Shown here: piece after piece, positions 33,901 through 44,554 of the stretch | Layout: each line of letters begins with the position of its first letter | Numbering within the stretch: position 1 is the stretch's first letter | NCBI GenBank assembly: GCA_023053545.1 | Contig: JAKZAN010000006.1 | Coordinates: forward strand, 12,345,412 to 12,409,411 | Length of the DNA: 64,000 nt | Reading direction: 5' to 3' | Source: Lepidurus packardi | Lineage: Eukaryota > Arthropoda > Branchiopoda > Notostraca > Triopsidae | Notes under the pieces: generated by a model | Told to the model about the DNA's origin: nothing | Database searches by the model: none | Seen by the model: only the letters and a program-made list of their open reading frames with translations | Position numbers and translations under genes: made by a program

Positions 33901-34059
33901 CACTGTAAAGTTCTGGAAATGGGAGATGTACGGATTGGAAGGAGGTTCGAGTATCACGACGATGTCAGCGTTAATGTTGCTGGCTTCTCTTAACGTCTCT
34001 GTGAGCTGAGCGTTGCTCTTTCTTATATTGTGGAAGACGATTTTTGAACCGTTTGTCAT
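30931..34059 (-). CDS. LINE-B ORF2 endonuclease-reverse transcriptase
   Basis: 1042 residues from ATG 34059. The N-terminal AP-type endonuclease shows VILEPPSNPY, CGDFNAHHWHWED and SDHEAICV near its end. RT follows with APGVDGIQP, FRPIALLPCLGKVLEK, LLLDIEGAFNNV, GVPQGSPLSPVLF and the catalytic FADDILLA. The C-terminal thumb and a Cys-rich CTCNRHSKQDLMHVFFHC segment complete a jockey-clade protein. No RNase H domain was seen. The TAATG overlap with ORF1 suggests stop-restart translation. No disabling change seen. Confidence 0.93.
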   Translation of the reverse strand: MTNGSKIVFHNIRKSNAQLTETLREASNINADIVVILEPPSNPYISHFQNFTVFQPQSLYKGVLCFKRNAAPYISLVTITELYSITKIVPKALTPIYLITVYRRHTTDLRELITKTWKDLPPPFQDVILCGDFNAHHWHWEDKPADKPGRQLFDFITEKKLKLLNSWNVPTFNNERGSSSTLDLAFASPNISSITNLHLIDKTYFPNESDHEAICVNIDIRTEKSKHAFWCYNKANWAKLNEDLKLTLQNEKDSLSDLDTTEKLDAAVDLLTGALCNSAQVHIPKRKSTNRKNPWWNIELDLLRKEVAKSLRTYRAFPSTLNERNWKDARNNYTTTVRLTKEDYWKRKVDAGDTRVLWNLERKFRESRNTLSLDQLLDDNRKPFVNEILKLNHLAVKLLDCKSSSPSTVNTARTTRHTHTQKTRQKDLPKVTMEELDQLVRALPNMKAPGVDGIQPILIKKTWQTIKQTTIDIFNASLRLSYFPIAWKTAKILALPKPNKADYTICKNFRPIALLPCLGKVLEKAVATKLSEMLESQNSLSTNQWGFRPNRSTTNAMLQLTDKILSGFDKRKVTSVLLLDIEGAFNNVNHAKLCREVEKKNIPSYLVDWIRSFLENRSGFIASGQNMSEVFGLEKGVPQGSPLSPVLFTIYSNGALTLVKGKNSLSEGFADDILLATTSSTEDINVGRLEKAVKTLEKWGARLSLNFAKSKTELIHFSRKHTRDPVPLTWGDEIIHPKTNVRYLGLHYDSRLNWSSHASHLASQCNHTLNNLRKLVHFIPSIRVDKLITLVKSTLYSKILYGLPAWANANLTNLPPVRALHRRALLLITGALKTTPTASLEVETGIPPLDLLTLKTLLRFSQKLQDQPITKPKHKSYMTCSQRILAYRNTYPISVKSTKKSAAIDLMITKKWLQKWSDTPSTLRDLHVVPTLKPICKLRLDRKTISTLIKLRTAHFPTKTYLHRIKKTDDTTCTCNRHSKQDLMHVFFHCRILNKQRAVLLRNLSTKRLHFNPETILTNTSVFHATHVFATDALTILKENSG

Positions 34060-35375
34060 TAGATAGGGTTTCGGGATTGAGGACCAGAGGGATTGCGTTT
34101 TTGCCTTTCGGTGATACGCGTCGGGCAGCCACTGTCAAAAGAGAAGTGTCCACCGCCGCAGTTCCGGCATTTCTTTGTGTTGTTCGAGCAGTCTTTCGTA
34201 TTGTGTGGTTCAGAGCATTTTCCACACGTTGGGATAGATTCTTTGCAGTAAAGAGCAGTATGGCCGTATTTCTGGCAGTTAAAGCACTGAGTGATTTGTT
34301 CTTGGCGGCGATCTTCCAGTTGTACCGATCTGCTAAAAGCGTATACATAGCCCCGGTTGAGCAATCTTGTTTTAGCTTCGGCTGACGGGCATGTAAACAC
34401 TAGTGAGCCAAAAGATTTGGTGCTATCCTTGTTGAGCCAGCGTATTGACTCTGCCGTGAACTCTATTTGTGTGGATGCGTTCTTTCTGGTAAGATGTGAA
34501 GCGATTTCTTCTTCAGTAAACTGCTTTGGGATTTGGTGGATAACCAGATCATTCAGCTTTTTCGGGCGGGTTGCTCGAACGGGACCAAGTGAGTCCAGGG
34601 TGATGTCTTGAAGGAGAGATTCTGTTTCGTTCTTTTCTTTTTCGGTGCCGAGTGTGAGCTCGATTAGAAACTTTGTCTTCCGGGCTACCACCACGTTGGG
34701 AGCGTTCCTGCCAAACTTTTTGAGCAGATCCCTGTCCAAATTTCTGAGTAAGTCTTCTCTTTTGACCACTTCCTTTTTCTTTTCTTCGTTCAGTTGCTCT
34801 AAGTAGACAATTAGCTCGTCTTGCTGTCGTCTTTGGTAGTTAATCGGGCTGGGTTGGCTTGGTTGGGAGGGGGAAGCAGTGGGTTTGTTTGACTTGGGTA
34901 AAGGACGTTTTCGAACCACCGAGGTCCAAGGTGCTTCCATTGACGATGGGGTGACAGGATTTTGTTGGTTGATCTGTTTGCTAATGACATCTCGCAGGTA
35001 CTTGATTTCAGCCTGAAGCTGGGGAATACTGTTCACTGTAGGGATAAGGGTCTCAACTTTCGAGGTGAGCATTGCCACCTTGTTTGACAGCTCTTCATTC
35101 TGATTCCATAGGAACTCCAGCAACTCAGACGGGTTGTTAAGGTTGGGAAGGGCGTTAATCTTTTTCCTAGGTGGTTCGAGTGAGCTCACTTTAGTTTTAC
35201 AGGCAGTTGCCTTCTGTGCGCACTTATTACAGAGTTTGCTGTCTTGCGAGTCTTGTTCACATGGGTTTGGGCAAAGTTCGCACTGGGGCACTGTTTGTTC
35301 TTCCATGATTTCAGTGTTATTGTTTTGGACCGTGTCCCTCCCCCTTCTGGAGGAGGGCCCAGGTGAGCGTAACAT
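34059..35375 (-). CDS. LINE-B ORF1 gag-like RNA-binding protein
   Basis: Start chosen at ATG 35375 (MLRSPGPS), because LINE-C ORF1 starts with the same MLRSP and the longer frame begins with TTG. About 438 residues: an N-terminal zinc-like cluster CELCPNPC...CNKCAQKA, a coiled-coil stretch (about residues 85-135), a Pro/Ser linker, an RRM-like middle, and three CCHC-type knuckles near the end (CFNCQKYGHTALYC, CGKCSEPHNTKDC, CRNCGGGHFSFDSGC). It should coat the LINE RNA in the ribonucleoprotein particle. The stop TAA overlaps the ORF2 ATG. Confidence 0.9.
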   Translation of the reverse strand: MLRSPGPSSRRGRDTVQNNNTEIMEEQTVPQCELCPNPCEQDSQDSKLCNKCAQKATACKTKVSSLEPPRKKINALPNLNNPSELLEFLWNQNEELSNKVAMLTSKVETLIPTVNSIPQLQAEIKYLRDVISKQINQQNPVTPSSMEAPWTSVVRKRPLPKSNKPTASPSQPSQPSPINYQRRQQDELIVYLEQLNEEKKKEVVKREDLLRNLDRDLLKKFGRNAPNVVVARKTKFLIELTLGTEKEKNETESLLQDITLDSLGPVRATRPKKLNDLVIHQIPKQFTEEEIASHLTRKNASTQIEFTAESIRWLNKDSTKSFGSLVFTCPSAEAKTRLLNRGYVYAFSRSVQLEDRRQEQITQCFNCQKYGHTALYCKESIPTCGKCSEPHNTKDCSNNTKKCRNCGGGHFSFDSGCPTRITERQKRNPSGPQSRNPI

Positions 35376-35589
35376 GTCACCATACAAAAGGTTCGAATAA
35401 ATTGGAACACTTGAGACAGAAACGTGTCAGAGCTGTTTCTAATTGTCTGTTGGGCACTTAACCAAAAAGTACAACTATTCACAGGTGTTAACAAACTTTA
35501 TTTCACACCAGAGAAAGCTTTAAACTAGGAGCGTTGTGTAAACACGTCTTCAAGCTCGCTTGAAGACCACGCCTACGTGTTGAGAAGTT

Positions 35590-36420
35590 GTAAGTCGTGC
35601 TTCGTAATAAAATCATGGAGCTCGTTCCCTGCGTGATCTGGCTTTTTGTCTTCCCACAACCAATGGTGAGCATTGAAGTCTCCCGTAAGGATGATGTTAT
35701 TGTATGTACGATATTTGCTCCATATTTCATTTAGGAGGCTTTCACAGTTAGTTGTATGTATTCTGTACAGTGCTATGATGATGATTGGGAGGGATTGGGG
35801 TACATTTAGTTTAAAAGTCACGTAGAGGTTTGAAATGTCGATGATGTTAAAGGGGCTATTTGGCTTGGAGAGTACTGTCACTCCGTTGTACTGTGACGTT
35901 GCACAAGTGGTTAAAAAACTCATGTTAGTGTTGGCAATGTTTTTAGGTGGTTCTTGATCACTATAGTTTCAACCAAACGTTTGCGGGCTTCTTGAGTAAT
36001 TTCGAAAAGTTGTTCGTAGTTTTTCCGAATTTTGTGGATGAGAATTTTGTGCCCGTACACTATGGTTTGTTTGTTTTTTCGTTGTCTATTGCGGTTCTTC
36101 TTGTTGGACAAGTTGGGTCAAAGGAATAGTGGTCTTCTTTGCAGTTGACGCATTTCTTTGTGGTCTTTGTGCAGGATCTCGTGTCGTGCTTATCTGCGCA
36201 CTTTGCACAATTTGCTGTTTTGGTACAAGAAGAGGCCATGTGGTTGTATTCTTGGCAATTAGTTCAATTCAATGATCATAGAGCCAAAATTTTTAGTGCT
36301 TTGTTGGTTGAGCCAGTGAGCGTTGGTGTGAGTGAAGATAATAGAGTTTTTTTGGTGAGTTCTGTGCCGATGTTTTCCAATGTTTGGTTCTTGGGGAGTT
36401 GATGAATTACTATTTTTGTG
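35590..36420 (-). pseudogene. LINE-A 5' part: ORF1 zinc knuckles and endonuclease N-terminus
   Basis: Minus strand, upstream of the nested element. CCHC knuckles are recognisable between about 36240 and 36110 (CADKHDTRSC and CVNCKEDHYSF in the reading frame), then ORF2 from about 36111 with the endonuclease motif TGDFNAHHWLWED near 35660, up to the insertion point at 35589. Several register changes. The 5' end is not clear. Confidence 0.75.
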
Positions 36421-37134
36421 ACTTGGCTTGTGTGTCGATTGAGATGCCCTCCAAATGGTATTACTTTACTTCAACTTCGTGGCCTTTTATGTTCTTCTTT
36501 TTCTTTTGGGTCGAGTAAAACATATAGCTGTATAGTCATACCCCCCCCCCCCCCCACCGCATGCAAACTTGAAAAGTGGTAAGAACCTGAAAGGGGCCAC
36601 AGTTGCGCGCACCGGTCATGATTAATATCCCAGCTATAAACCTATCAAAGGGAAGCTTACCAATAAATTAAACAGATTCTTTAAACTAAATATTCCCTAG
36701 AGTGACGAAGCAAATATTCATTACCCTAAAAGACCGCACCCAAAAATCGTATTACCGGAGCGCATATGTAGTTATTTTCAAGCCATATGATACGTTTTAT
36801 CAGATCGTGAGATTTTACTTCTATCAAATTGCATTCTTTTGGAAGTCATAGAAAACCCAAATGACCACGTGCACAAGACTACAATCGGCCATGAAAATCT
36901 ATCAAGTCTCCAGATTCTAACGTTCTTGCGATACGCAGACGGTTTCGTTGCGCTATCCCGAACGTGTTACTTCCACTGAAACTGCGCTTGATAAAGGAAT
37001 AATATAAATAAAAACCACAGATTTTGGGGACAAAAGGTTTAAAGTTTGGGGGACTGTAAAATTTGCAAGTACAGGATAGAAGACCAAGGAGTAATAAAAG
37101 ACGGTTATAAGTGGCCAATTGGCCTCAACTATAA
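36421..37134. other. Intergenic; C15 homopolymer, nothing else recognised
   Basis: A run of C at 36541-36555 and unremarkable AT-rich sequence up to the LINE-C target duplication. This may be intronic or upstream sequence of the grainyhead-like pseudogene. Confidence 0.5.
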
Positions 37135-37372
37135 ATGTCACTTGGAAAAACGGCCATTTTGTGGCGGTAAAGTGAAGTCGCATTCAAACCGCGCTCTCGC
37201 TTCAACAGTGTTTTCCTTGCTGTTTTCCAAGATTCCTTGGACTGTTTTGGTTCCAAGTGTAGTTCGGTGCTTTCTGCACATTTCCGGATTATTTTTATAT
37301 CGTTCAGTTACTCTTTTGTGCATAAACGAAGCCCTTAAACTATCTGTTTTTGGGGCTTGGCCCAGTGTCGCA

Positions 37373-38428
37373 ATGCTACGGTCACCGGTAAACTCGCCCA
37401 CAAAAGGGGTAACCCGTTTGTCGCAAGCCGGCTCTTCCCAACTTCTGGAAGCAATCGAAATAGACTCGCCCTGCCAAACCGCAACGCTACAGCCCCAGGC
37501 TAAGTGCCATACCTGCGGAGTTCTTTTCGAAAAAGTCAAACCTACGGTAAAAAACTGTAAATCGTGCCGCGAGAAAAAAGTGAATCCAGTTCAAACCCAC
37601 AAACGTCCTATGCTCTCCCCCACGGACGATCAGGCATTCCGCAAGAGGTCCCATTCAATGGAAGACTCTATGCAGATGCCCACCATTGACACTATCCTTG
37701 ATATGCTCAGATCGCTTAAAGTTAGCAACGAGATTCTGAGCCATGAGGTAATGACTTTAAGGGCGGAAGTCGTAGGACTACGCCAAGACCTACAGGAAGA
37801 ACGTGGGAAGCCTTCTGCCCCAACTGCCCATAACAACGTCACAAATGAGTGGGTCCAGGTAGTGAAACGACGCTCCGCCTCAACCTCTAAGACAACTCCA
37901 ACCCCAAATACGTCAACCAAGACCCCCACAGCAGCACCAACTCCAACCCCCATCGACCCCTGTCGGGAAATAACGTTGATTATCAACCAGCAGGACATGG
38001 ATAAACGAAACAAAGTTATACCGCATCGAGACCTACTACAAATTGTCGAGAAGGATCTGCATCAAGTCAACCCTGCCATCCCGAACCCAGTCTTGGCCCG
38101 TAAAACAAGACAAGGCAACCTGGCCTTAACCTTTAAGAACCAGGAAGACAAGTCGAAAGCGGAGTCAAGCCTAAAAACGGTCACTCTTCCTGAACTAGGC
38201 CCGGTCAAGACTGTATCGCAAGCTACACGTCTCATTATTCATCAACTTCCTCGAGACCAAACTTTAGATCAAATTTGCTCCCATTTGACGGAAAGGAACG
38301 CAGACACTTCCGTATCATTCTTGCCCAACAATGCTCGGTGGCTAAACTCAAGCAGCACCAAAGCCTACGGTTCAATACAGTACATATGCTCCTCTTCAGC
38401 TGAGAAACTGAAAATCCTCAACGAATGA
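37373..38428 (+). pseudogene. LINE-C ORF1, ended early by a nonsense codon
   Basis: ATG at 37373 (MLRSPVNS, like LINE-B). A zinc-like cluster CHTCGVLF...CKSCREKK, a coiled coil (MLRSLKVSNEILSHEVMTLR), a Thr/Pro linker and the RRM-like middle follow. TGA at 38426-38428 lies where LINE-B has a Gly, so a single G to T change explains it. Three zinc knuckles continue in the same frame afterwards (38490-38660). Confidence 0.85.
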
Positions 38429-40066
38429 GCTCTCTTCGCGTTCAACCGGGTTGTGCAAGTTGAAGACTCGCGCGCGTCGGACGTACTTCAATGTTACAAC
38501 TGTCAGGCGTTTGGCCACACGGCAGCCATCTGTAAAAAACCTCCCAATTGCGCCAAATGTGCAGAGCAGCATGATACAAGGTCCTGCAAAAACCCTGTCA
38601 AGAAATGCGTTAACTGCAAGGAGGCTCATTTCGTTTTCGAGTCTGTCTGTCCTTCCAGGCCTAAAGCAACACTCCCTGCGGCACACCAATTGAATCCAAC
38701 GCAAACATCGACCCCGGTCGTCGATATCAAGAATAAACCGGACCATATCCCACGACTGCTGATTCAAAATATCAGGAAGAGCAGGTCACAATTGCAAGAA
38801 CTTACCAGAGAAGCCAACGACAGAAATGTGGACACTATAATAATCATGGAGCCGCCACAAAATATGCAGATCTCATGCCTTATGGGCTACGATATAGTCA
38901 AGTCGGGAACGGACTACGAAGGGATCATGATTCTTCGCCGAAAATACAGCAAGAACTACATTATGTTCATCACACAGCTTTATGTAGCGATCAGGGTCCC
39001 GTATGTTAATTCCACACCTTGTATCCTAATTGCATTGTACAGAAGGCACACTAGTACCACTGCCACCCTTCTCCAAGAAATATGGCAAAAAACCCATTCA
39101 CTGAGCCCTCATGTCATCATCACAGGTGACTTTAATGCCCACCACTGGCTTTGGGAAGATAAGACACCAGAAGAACCAGGCCTTCAGCTTTACAACTTCA
39201 TGATGGACCACAACCTGAGCCTTCTAAATGGTTGGAATGTTCCAACTTTCCGTAACGAACGAGATCAGAAATCAACCATTGATCTCACATGGGTTTCTCC
39301 GCATTTAACTAGGGTTGTTAATTGGAATATCCTGGATGATGAACTATATTACAATGAATCAGACCACGTGGCGATTGAACTATCACTTCCAACATCAGCA
39401 AGCTTCACACGCTCAACAAAGACTAAAAGGTGGTGCTATCAGTTGGCCAACTGGAGCAAACTTCGCTTGGATACTGCCAGAGAACTGTTGAAAGTTGCAC
39501 AGCATTTTTCTGAACTCTCCAACACACTTGAGATTGATAAGGCTATCGAATCGATGAGAAGTGTGATACACAAAGCCATGATGGAGAATATACCACAAAG
39601 ATCCGCTTCCAACCGGAAGAATCCGTGGTGGAATGGTAGCTTACAAGCCCTCAGGAAACAGTCAGCGAAAGCTCTGCGCTCCTTTAGGAGGTACGGTAGC
39701 GTCGAACGGGAAAGAGCTTGGAAGACCATGAGAAATTTGTACCGTTCAAAAACTAGAAAATGTAGGGACCTGTACTGGGAAAAACAATTCGCTACCCCGA
39801 ACAGCAGAACCATATGGATCTTAGATCGTGCTATGCGACCGCAACATAGAAACAAATTGGAGCATCTAAGGCAAGAGGATGGGTCACCCTTCCCCGACGC
39901 TATCTCTAAACTTAACTTTGTAGCGAGTAAACTGTTGGATGGGGTACCGTACGAAAAGCTACAATCACCGCCCGAATTACGTCGTAGTAACAACAGGAGA
40001 AGGCCCCCAGATACCCCCTTAAGGTCAACCGTTCGACATGGGAGAAATTTCTTCTATAGTAAATAG
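38429..40066 (+). pseudogene. LINE-C ORF1 knuckles fused in frame to ORF2 endonuclease
   Basis: The open frame runs without a stop from the CCHC knuckles (CYNCQAFGHTAAIC, CAKCAEQHDTRSC, CVNCKEAHFVFESVC) directly into the AP endonuclease (IIIMEPPQN, TGDFNAHHWLWED, PTFRNERDQKSTIDL, NESDHVAIEL). No separate ORF2 start is visible, unlike LINE-B. The register is lost at about 40036, shortly before the RT. Confidence 0.85.
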
Positions 40067-41879
40067 CCTCCAACCCAATGAAGCGGCTGGTGTGGACGGT
40101 ATTCAGGCCAGAGTTTTGAAAGAACTGTGGATGGTCATCGGCGAAAAAGTTGTCCTTATTTATAACGCATCATACTCCTTGGGTCTTTACCCATCCTTGT
40201 GGAAGACAGCCAAAGTCCTCCCGTTACCCAAACCGGGCAAGTCGGACTACGAAACGCTCAAAAGCTTCAGACCTATATCGCTCTTACCTGTCTTGGGCAA
40301 AATATTGGAAAAAGCAGTGGCTTTACGACTACGAACTCATTTCGAAGACAGCAAAATGCTCTCGGATAGTCAGTGGGGCTTTCGTCAAAAAAGATCCACA
40401 ACAGATGCGCTTGTTAAATTAAGTAATGCTGTACTGACTTCCTTTGACAAAAACAAAGTCCACACGGCGCTACTATTAGACATTTCAAGTGCCTTTGACA
40501 ACGTGTGCCATTTGAAGCTGACCTCCGAGCTGCGTCGTAAGAAGCTTCCTCAACAGTTAACCAAATGGGTCGAAAGCTTCCTGCATTCTCGTAAGGCATT
40601 CGTGGAATGTGAAGCAGGTACGAGCGACATATACAATGTCCCCAAAGGCGTCCCGCAAGGATACCCTATATCTCCTTTGCTTTTCATTTTCTACATCAAT
40701 GGAGCGCTCAATGCCACCAAAAGGAAACGAATACAGAACCAAGCCTTCGCGGATGATCTGATCCTGCATGTCTCTGGACCTTCAAGCGAATCTAACGTAA
40801 AACTACTCTCAAATAATCTCTCAACCCTCGAGAAATGGGGCAAGAAATTCCATATGCAATTTTCAAAAGATAAAACGGAGTTAATTCATTTCTCCAGAAA
40901 ACGCTCAATGGAAGATGCTCCTCTTTCATGGGGTGATAGCACTTTTATCCCGAAGCAAACGGTGAGATATCTTGGCCTTAATTTTGACAACCGCCTACAA
41001 TGGAAACATCATTCAAGTCTTTTAGCAGCTCAAGGCAATCAAATCCTCCAACGCGTGATCATAATGAGCAAATTTTCGAATGCGGTCACTTGTAAACAAC
41101 TTCGAGACCTACTACAAGCAACGATCCTATCCAAAATTAGATATGGCTACCCAGCTTGGTGCAATATCACCAACTCCGTACTACTCCCCGTTAACCAATT
41201 GTACAGAAGAGGGTTATTAAGCATAACGCGTGCACTTTCTACGACCCCATCGGCAGCTTTAGAGGTAGTAGTGGGCCTTCCTCCACTCGATCTCTTCCTT
41301 CAGAGGTCAATGCTTAGGCATTTTGCCTTCAGGAACTGGAGCCAGTGGCCCATCCCCCCAGATAACCCCAAACACGTACGATACACCTCATGTCTGGAGA
41401 AACCTAGGCTTCTTCTAACTAACACCTGGAAAACAACGCCGAACTCCGAAAAGTTGGCCCTCAATTGGATCGATGGAGAAATAATGGACTTATGGACCAA
41501 ACGCTGGCAATCGTGCTTAAACCCTCTGCGAGATTTAGTCCCTAGTCCATCCTATCGCGGAATCGCAAATTCCTCCTTCCCTAGACGTCTAATCTCTAAA
41601 ATGGTCCAATTGAGGACTACACACTTCCCTACAAAAAGCTATTTAAAGCGAATCAAAAAAGTTGATTTTGACACCTGTGTTTGCCAAGAAAGAAGTAAAC
41701 AAGACCTCACCCATCTTCTCTTCCATTGCCGAAGACTAAATAAAGAAAGGGCAATTCTGCTGAGGCAACTCAGCAATTTGAAAGTGCATTTCAATGCGAA
41801 AGAAATTATGACCAACTCAAAAGTGTTCCCCTTTCTAGTCTCCTTCATTCTGAAGGCAGTCAGAATCTGCGATCCTTGA
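40038..41879 (+). pseudogene. LINE-C reverse transcriptase part of ORF2
   Basis: The frame one register away from the endonuclease. RT motifs AAGVDGIQARVLKELW, FRPISLLPVLGKILEK, LLLDISSAFDNV, GVPQGYPISPLLF and catalytic FADDLILHV are intact, followed by the thumb and a Cys-rich CVCQERSKQDLTHLLFHC region. The stop is at 41879, then about 260 bp of 3' UTR. Confidence 0.88.
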
Positions 41880-42142
41880 ATCTTCTGTATATTCCTGTCT
41901 TTGTCTTTCCTTGCATTTGATTCACTTCCTCCCCCGCTTCCAGTCTGACCAGTTGTAATCTTTATTTGTTAGCTGGCAGTACTCTCAATAGAAATAATCC
42001 TTCCCCCCTTCCATGAGTGGTTCTTACACCACTCCATCAGTTCGATGGTTAATTTCTTTAGTGATTTGGACAACCTATTTTTGTAAAAATGTGAGACTGG
42101 CAACAGGCGAAAGCCTACGCCTTAATAAATTTGAAAAAAAAA

Positions 42143-42495
42143 ATGTCACTTGACCTTTGTCTTTGTCTGTTGGTTCTGCTGCAGTTTCACATTTTTTTAA
42201 CCAATCCGTGTTCACTTTTACGAGCACTTCTACCCGAGTGTTAAAAAAAGAGACAGTTAACTGAAACGACACTTTGAAAGAAAGAAGCAAATACATCAGT
42301 GTACTGAGTGGTCGCTTCCGCAAAATTCTTAGCGTTGGTCCAAACGCTAAGTATCAAGACAGTTTTTGCAGAGAGACAGGATGACATAGAAACTCACTTT
42401 TTTATGACAAACGGTCTTGTTGTATTCCTAAGTTTCGGTAGGAGAAGTTCAATAATGACAGTTCTTTTTACTTTCTTGTTTGCTTTGGCAAATAG
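42143..42495. other. Probable intron of the grainyhead-like pseudogene
   Basis: Follows the LINE-C target duplication and ends in the acceptor ggcaaatag at 42495. Nothing else recognised. Confidence 0.5.
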
Positions 42496-44080
42496 GGCGC
42501 TGAGCGCAAAACGCGCGACGAGGAACGCCGAGCTGCCAAACGCAAAATGACGGCCACGGGACGCAACAAGCCATTGGACGATTTATACCAGACCTCGTGT
42601 GAACGATCCGAGTTCTACTCCATGGCCGATTTGAGCAAACTCCCTGCTCTTTTCACGCCCTCCGAAGACATGGACAAGGTAAACATTAAACATTCGCTAA
42701 ACATTTCCAGTAACGTTTGCTTATTCAGTTCTATTATTATTATTATTGTTAGTATCATTAATTATAATATTATTTTGACCAGATTGGACGTATGGATCTG
42801 CAAGGCTTCTACAGACAGGACACTGACCATTCCAGGTAAGAAACGACACGATGCTTTATTGTTATGACCTCAACTAATACGAAAATGGGGCTAAGTGGAA
42901 TCCCTTGAACTAAACGTTCTAAACTTATTATTTAAAATACAAATGTATTGTGCTTGATTTAGTTGTCATGATGAACTCATGTAGCGTATAAAGTGAGTTT
43001 CTGTAGTTAAAACACGATTATTCCACTTTGCCCCAGTGTGCTGAATCCTGAACGCGGGGGAACGCCTGTTACTGCGTCTTCTACCAACTCCAGCGCCATA
43101 CACAGCTACCTTTCATTATCTACGGCCAACAATAACAATAGCAACACTGGCACGCGGTATGCTCACTATGCCATTGACAGCCACCACAACAATAATGGGC
43201 AAGAATGATTTTTTACACTGTGCCTTCCCAGAGCTAGTGAGTGAGCTAACAAAGTCGCTTAACGATCGCGTTGAAGTTCAGTTTTCACTGGATGTGAGAA
43301 ACAAGCGAAATGTCAACTAACTTCTACCTTCTACGTTGTTTCATTGTATAGATACCTTGCACTTTCTAGCGACAGAAAAGATATTATTGATGGGTCTCTC
43401 CTAAATTCGAGCATGCACGCAAGCCCCCCTGTCAAACGGAGACGGTGCACGCCTCCGCCCTGCTAACGTGTTATGATCTACGTCCTTCAAGACAACAAAG
43501 AAGCCTTCACACCGTTGCATTTAGTGCCGCCATCCACATTAGGACTCTTGGCTGCGGTAAGTGCAGTTCTCTTAATGTAAACATCGCTTGCCGGATTTTC
43601 GAGATTGGAATAATTATTGATCCTACTCGAAACTCTTAAAAAATAAAAACAGGGATAATTGGGACCTAGTTTTTCCACATCGGTTCTTTAGGTTTAGACT
43701 TTGGGAAATTAATAATTGGGCGAGAGATAACTCTTTCTTTTTTAGTACTTGTAGTTTGATATGCGTGTTTTATTTGACATATTTTTTTTGTTGGTTTTCT
43801 TTATAGATCGAGAGCAAGCTCAGATATCAGCACAGTCTATTCATTCGCTCTAAAAGAAAAATCGCAAAGGGTAAGCAGTAACGCAAAGCGTAGTCATGTA
43901 CTTATTACTTGATTGATTTTATATATTTTTTTGTTCGGAATTCATAGGATAATTGCCAAAATTTACGATGATATGCTGAAACATTATTGAAACGAAGATG
44001 CTTTCCGAATTCAAATCAGCACATCCCCTGAAGAGGGCTTATACGATGTGACCCTGGTCGAACTCTTTGAAGTGTCTTGA
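42496..44080 (+). pseudogene. grh: grainyhead-like transcription factor, 3' exons, unprocessed pseudogene
   Basis: Exons with GT-AG borders: 42496-42678 (ERKTRDEERRAAKRKM, then CERSEFYSMADLSKLP), 42783-42835, probably 43037-43236, 43370-43556 (SPPVKRRRCTPPP, VMIYVLQDNKEAFTPLHLVP, TLGLLAA), 43807-43870 and 43948-44080 (IIAKI, DDMLKHY, NEDAF, LYDVTLVEL). This order matches the end of the DNA-binding region and the C-terminal dimerisation domain of Grainyhead/GRHL proteins, regulators of epidermal genes. It is disabled by TGA at 43206, TAA 43464-43466, a one-base loss near 43820, TAA 43851-43853 and TGA 43988-43990. Introns are kept, so it arose by DNA duplication. Upstream exons are not in the window. 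An AATAAA lies near 44119. Confidence 0.8.
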
Positions 44081-44190
44081 GTTAAAGAACATGCTATTGG
44101 TAGGACACTAAAACGAAAAAATAAAATTAAAAAAAAGTTCTTTAGTCAGTTTTTCTCTCTTGTTTGTTTTTAGCATAGAAATTATGCATT

Positions 44191-44553
44191 TGTTATGTGC
44201 TCTGGCACACGTGTGCTAGGGAAGCTTGTAGCGAGGCACACGGGTACCAGATATGTTCGGTTCACCCTTTCTTCTCTTTTGTTACCCCCCTAAGGGAGAA
44301 TGTGAGTTGGTTGTATGCTTGGAAGCCAGATAGTGGCAGTCCGGCTTCAACAAGGATAGAGTCAACAGAGTGAGTTAGAGAAGGGTTATCAGTTGTTGAA
44401 CCAGCGATTTAGCGTGGTTCGGCTTTCAATCAGTTTGCCCCTGTTCATCCCTCCTGATCATCACCATCCGGTACCCCTTAGTAGTTAGCACGGGAAGTGA
44501 ATAAATCACCATTATACGTCTAACGTTTCCTAACCGTACCTGCTCGCGTAACA
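44191..44553 (+). repeat. Gypsy-3 5' LTR (no partner in window)
   Basis: Starts TGTTATGTGC, ends GTAACA directly before a primer-site sequence shared with Gypsy-1 and Gypsy-2. About 363 bp. The left edge is inferred from the TG and the position only. Confidence 0.55.
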
Positions 44554-44554
44554 T

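Larger units (their letters stand above)
30700..35575 (-). mobile_element. LINE-B, full-length jockey-like retrotransposon nested in LINE-A
   Basis: 4876 bp with a poly(A) tail seen as T on the plus strand (30700-30721). It is flanked by a 14-bp target duplication CGTGTTGAGAAGTT (30686-30699 and 35576-35589), and LINE-A coding sequence continues on either side. It has a 5' UTR of about 200 bp, ORF1, ORF2 overlapping in TAATG, and a 3' UTR of about 210 bp. Both ORFs are open from start to stop, so it may be active. Confidence 0.95.
37145..42142 (+). mobile_element. LINE-C, full-length jockey-like retrotransposon, mutated
   Basis: 4998 bp bounded by a 10-bp target duplication ATGTCACTTG (37135-37144 and 42143-42152) and ending in a short A-run. 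The 3' terminus (CAACAGGCGAAAGCCTACGC, then TTAATAAATTTG) matches that of LINE-D. ORF1 carries one nonsense codon and ORF2 one frameshift; otherwise all domains are present. Confidence 0.92.

Noticed and set aside
42547..42867. 106-codon single-exon host gene
   Set aside because: It reads through a splice donor at 42679; the real exon ends there and belongs to the grainyhead-like pseudogene.
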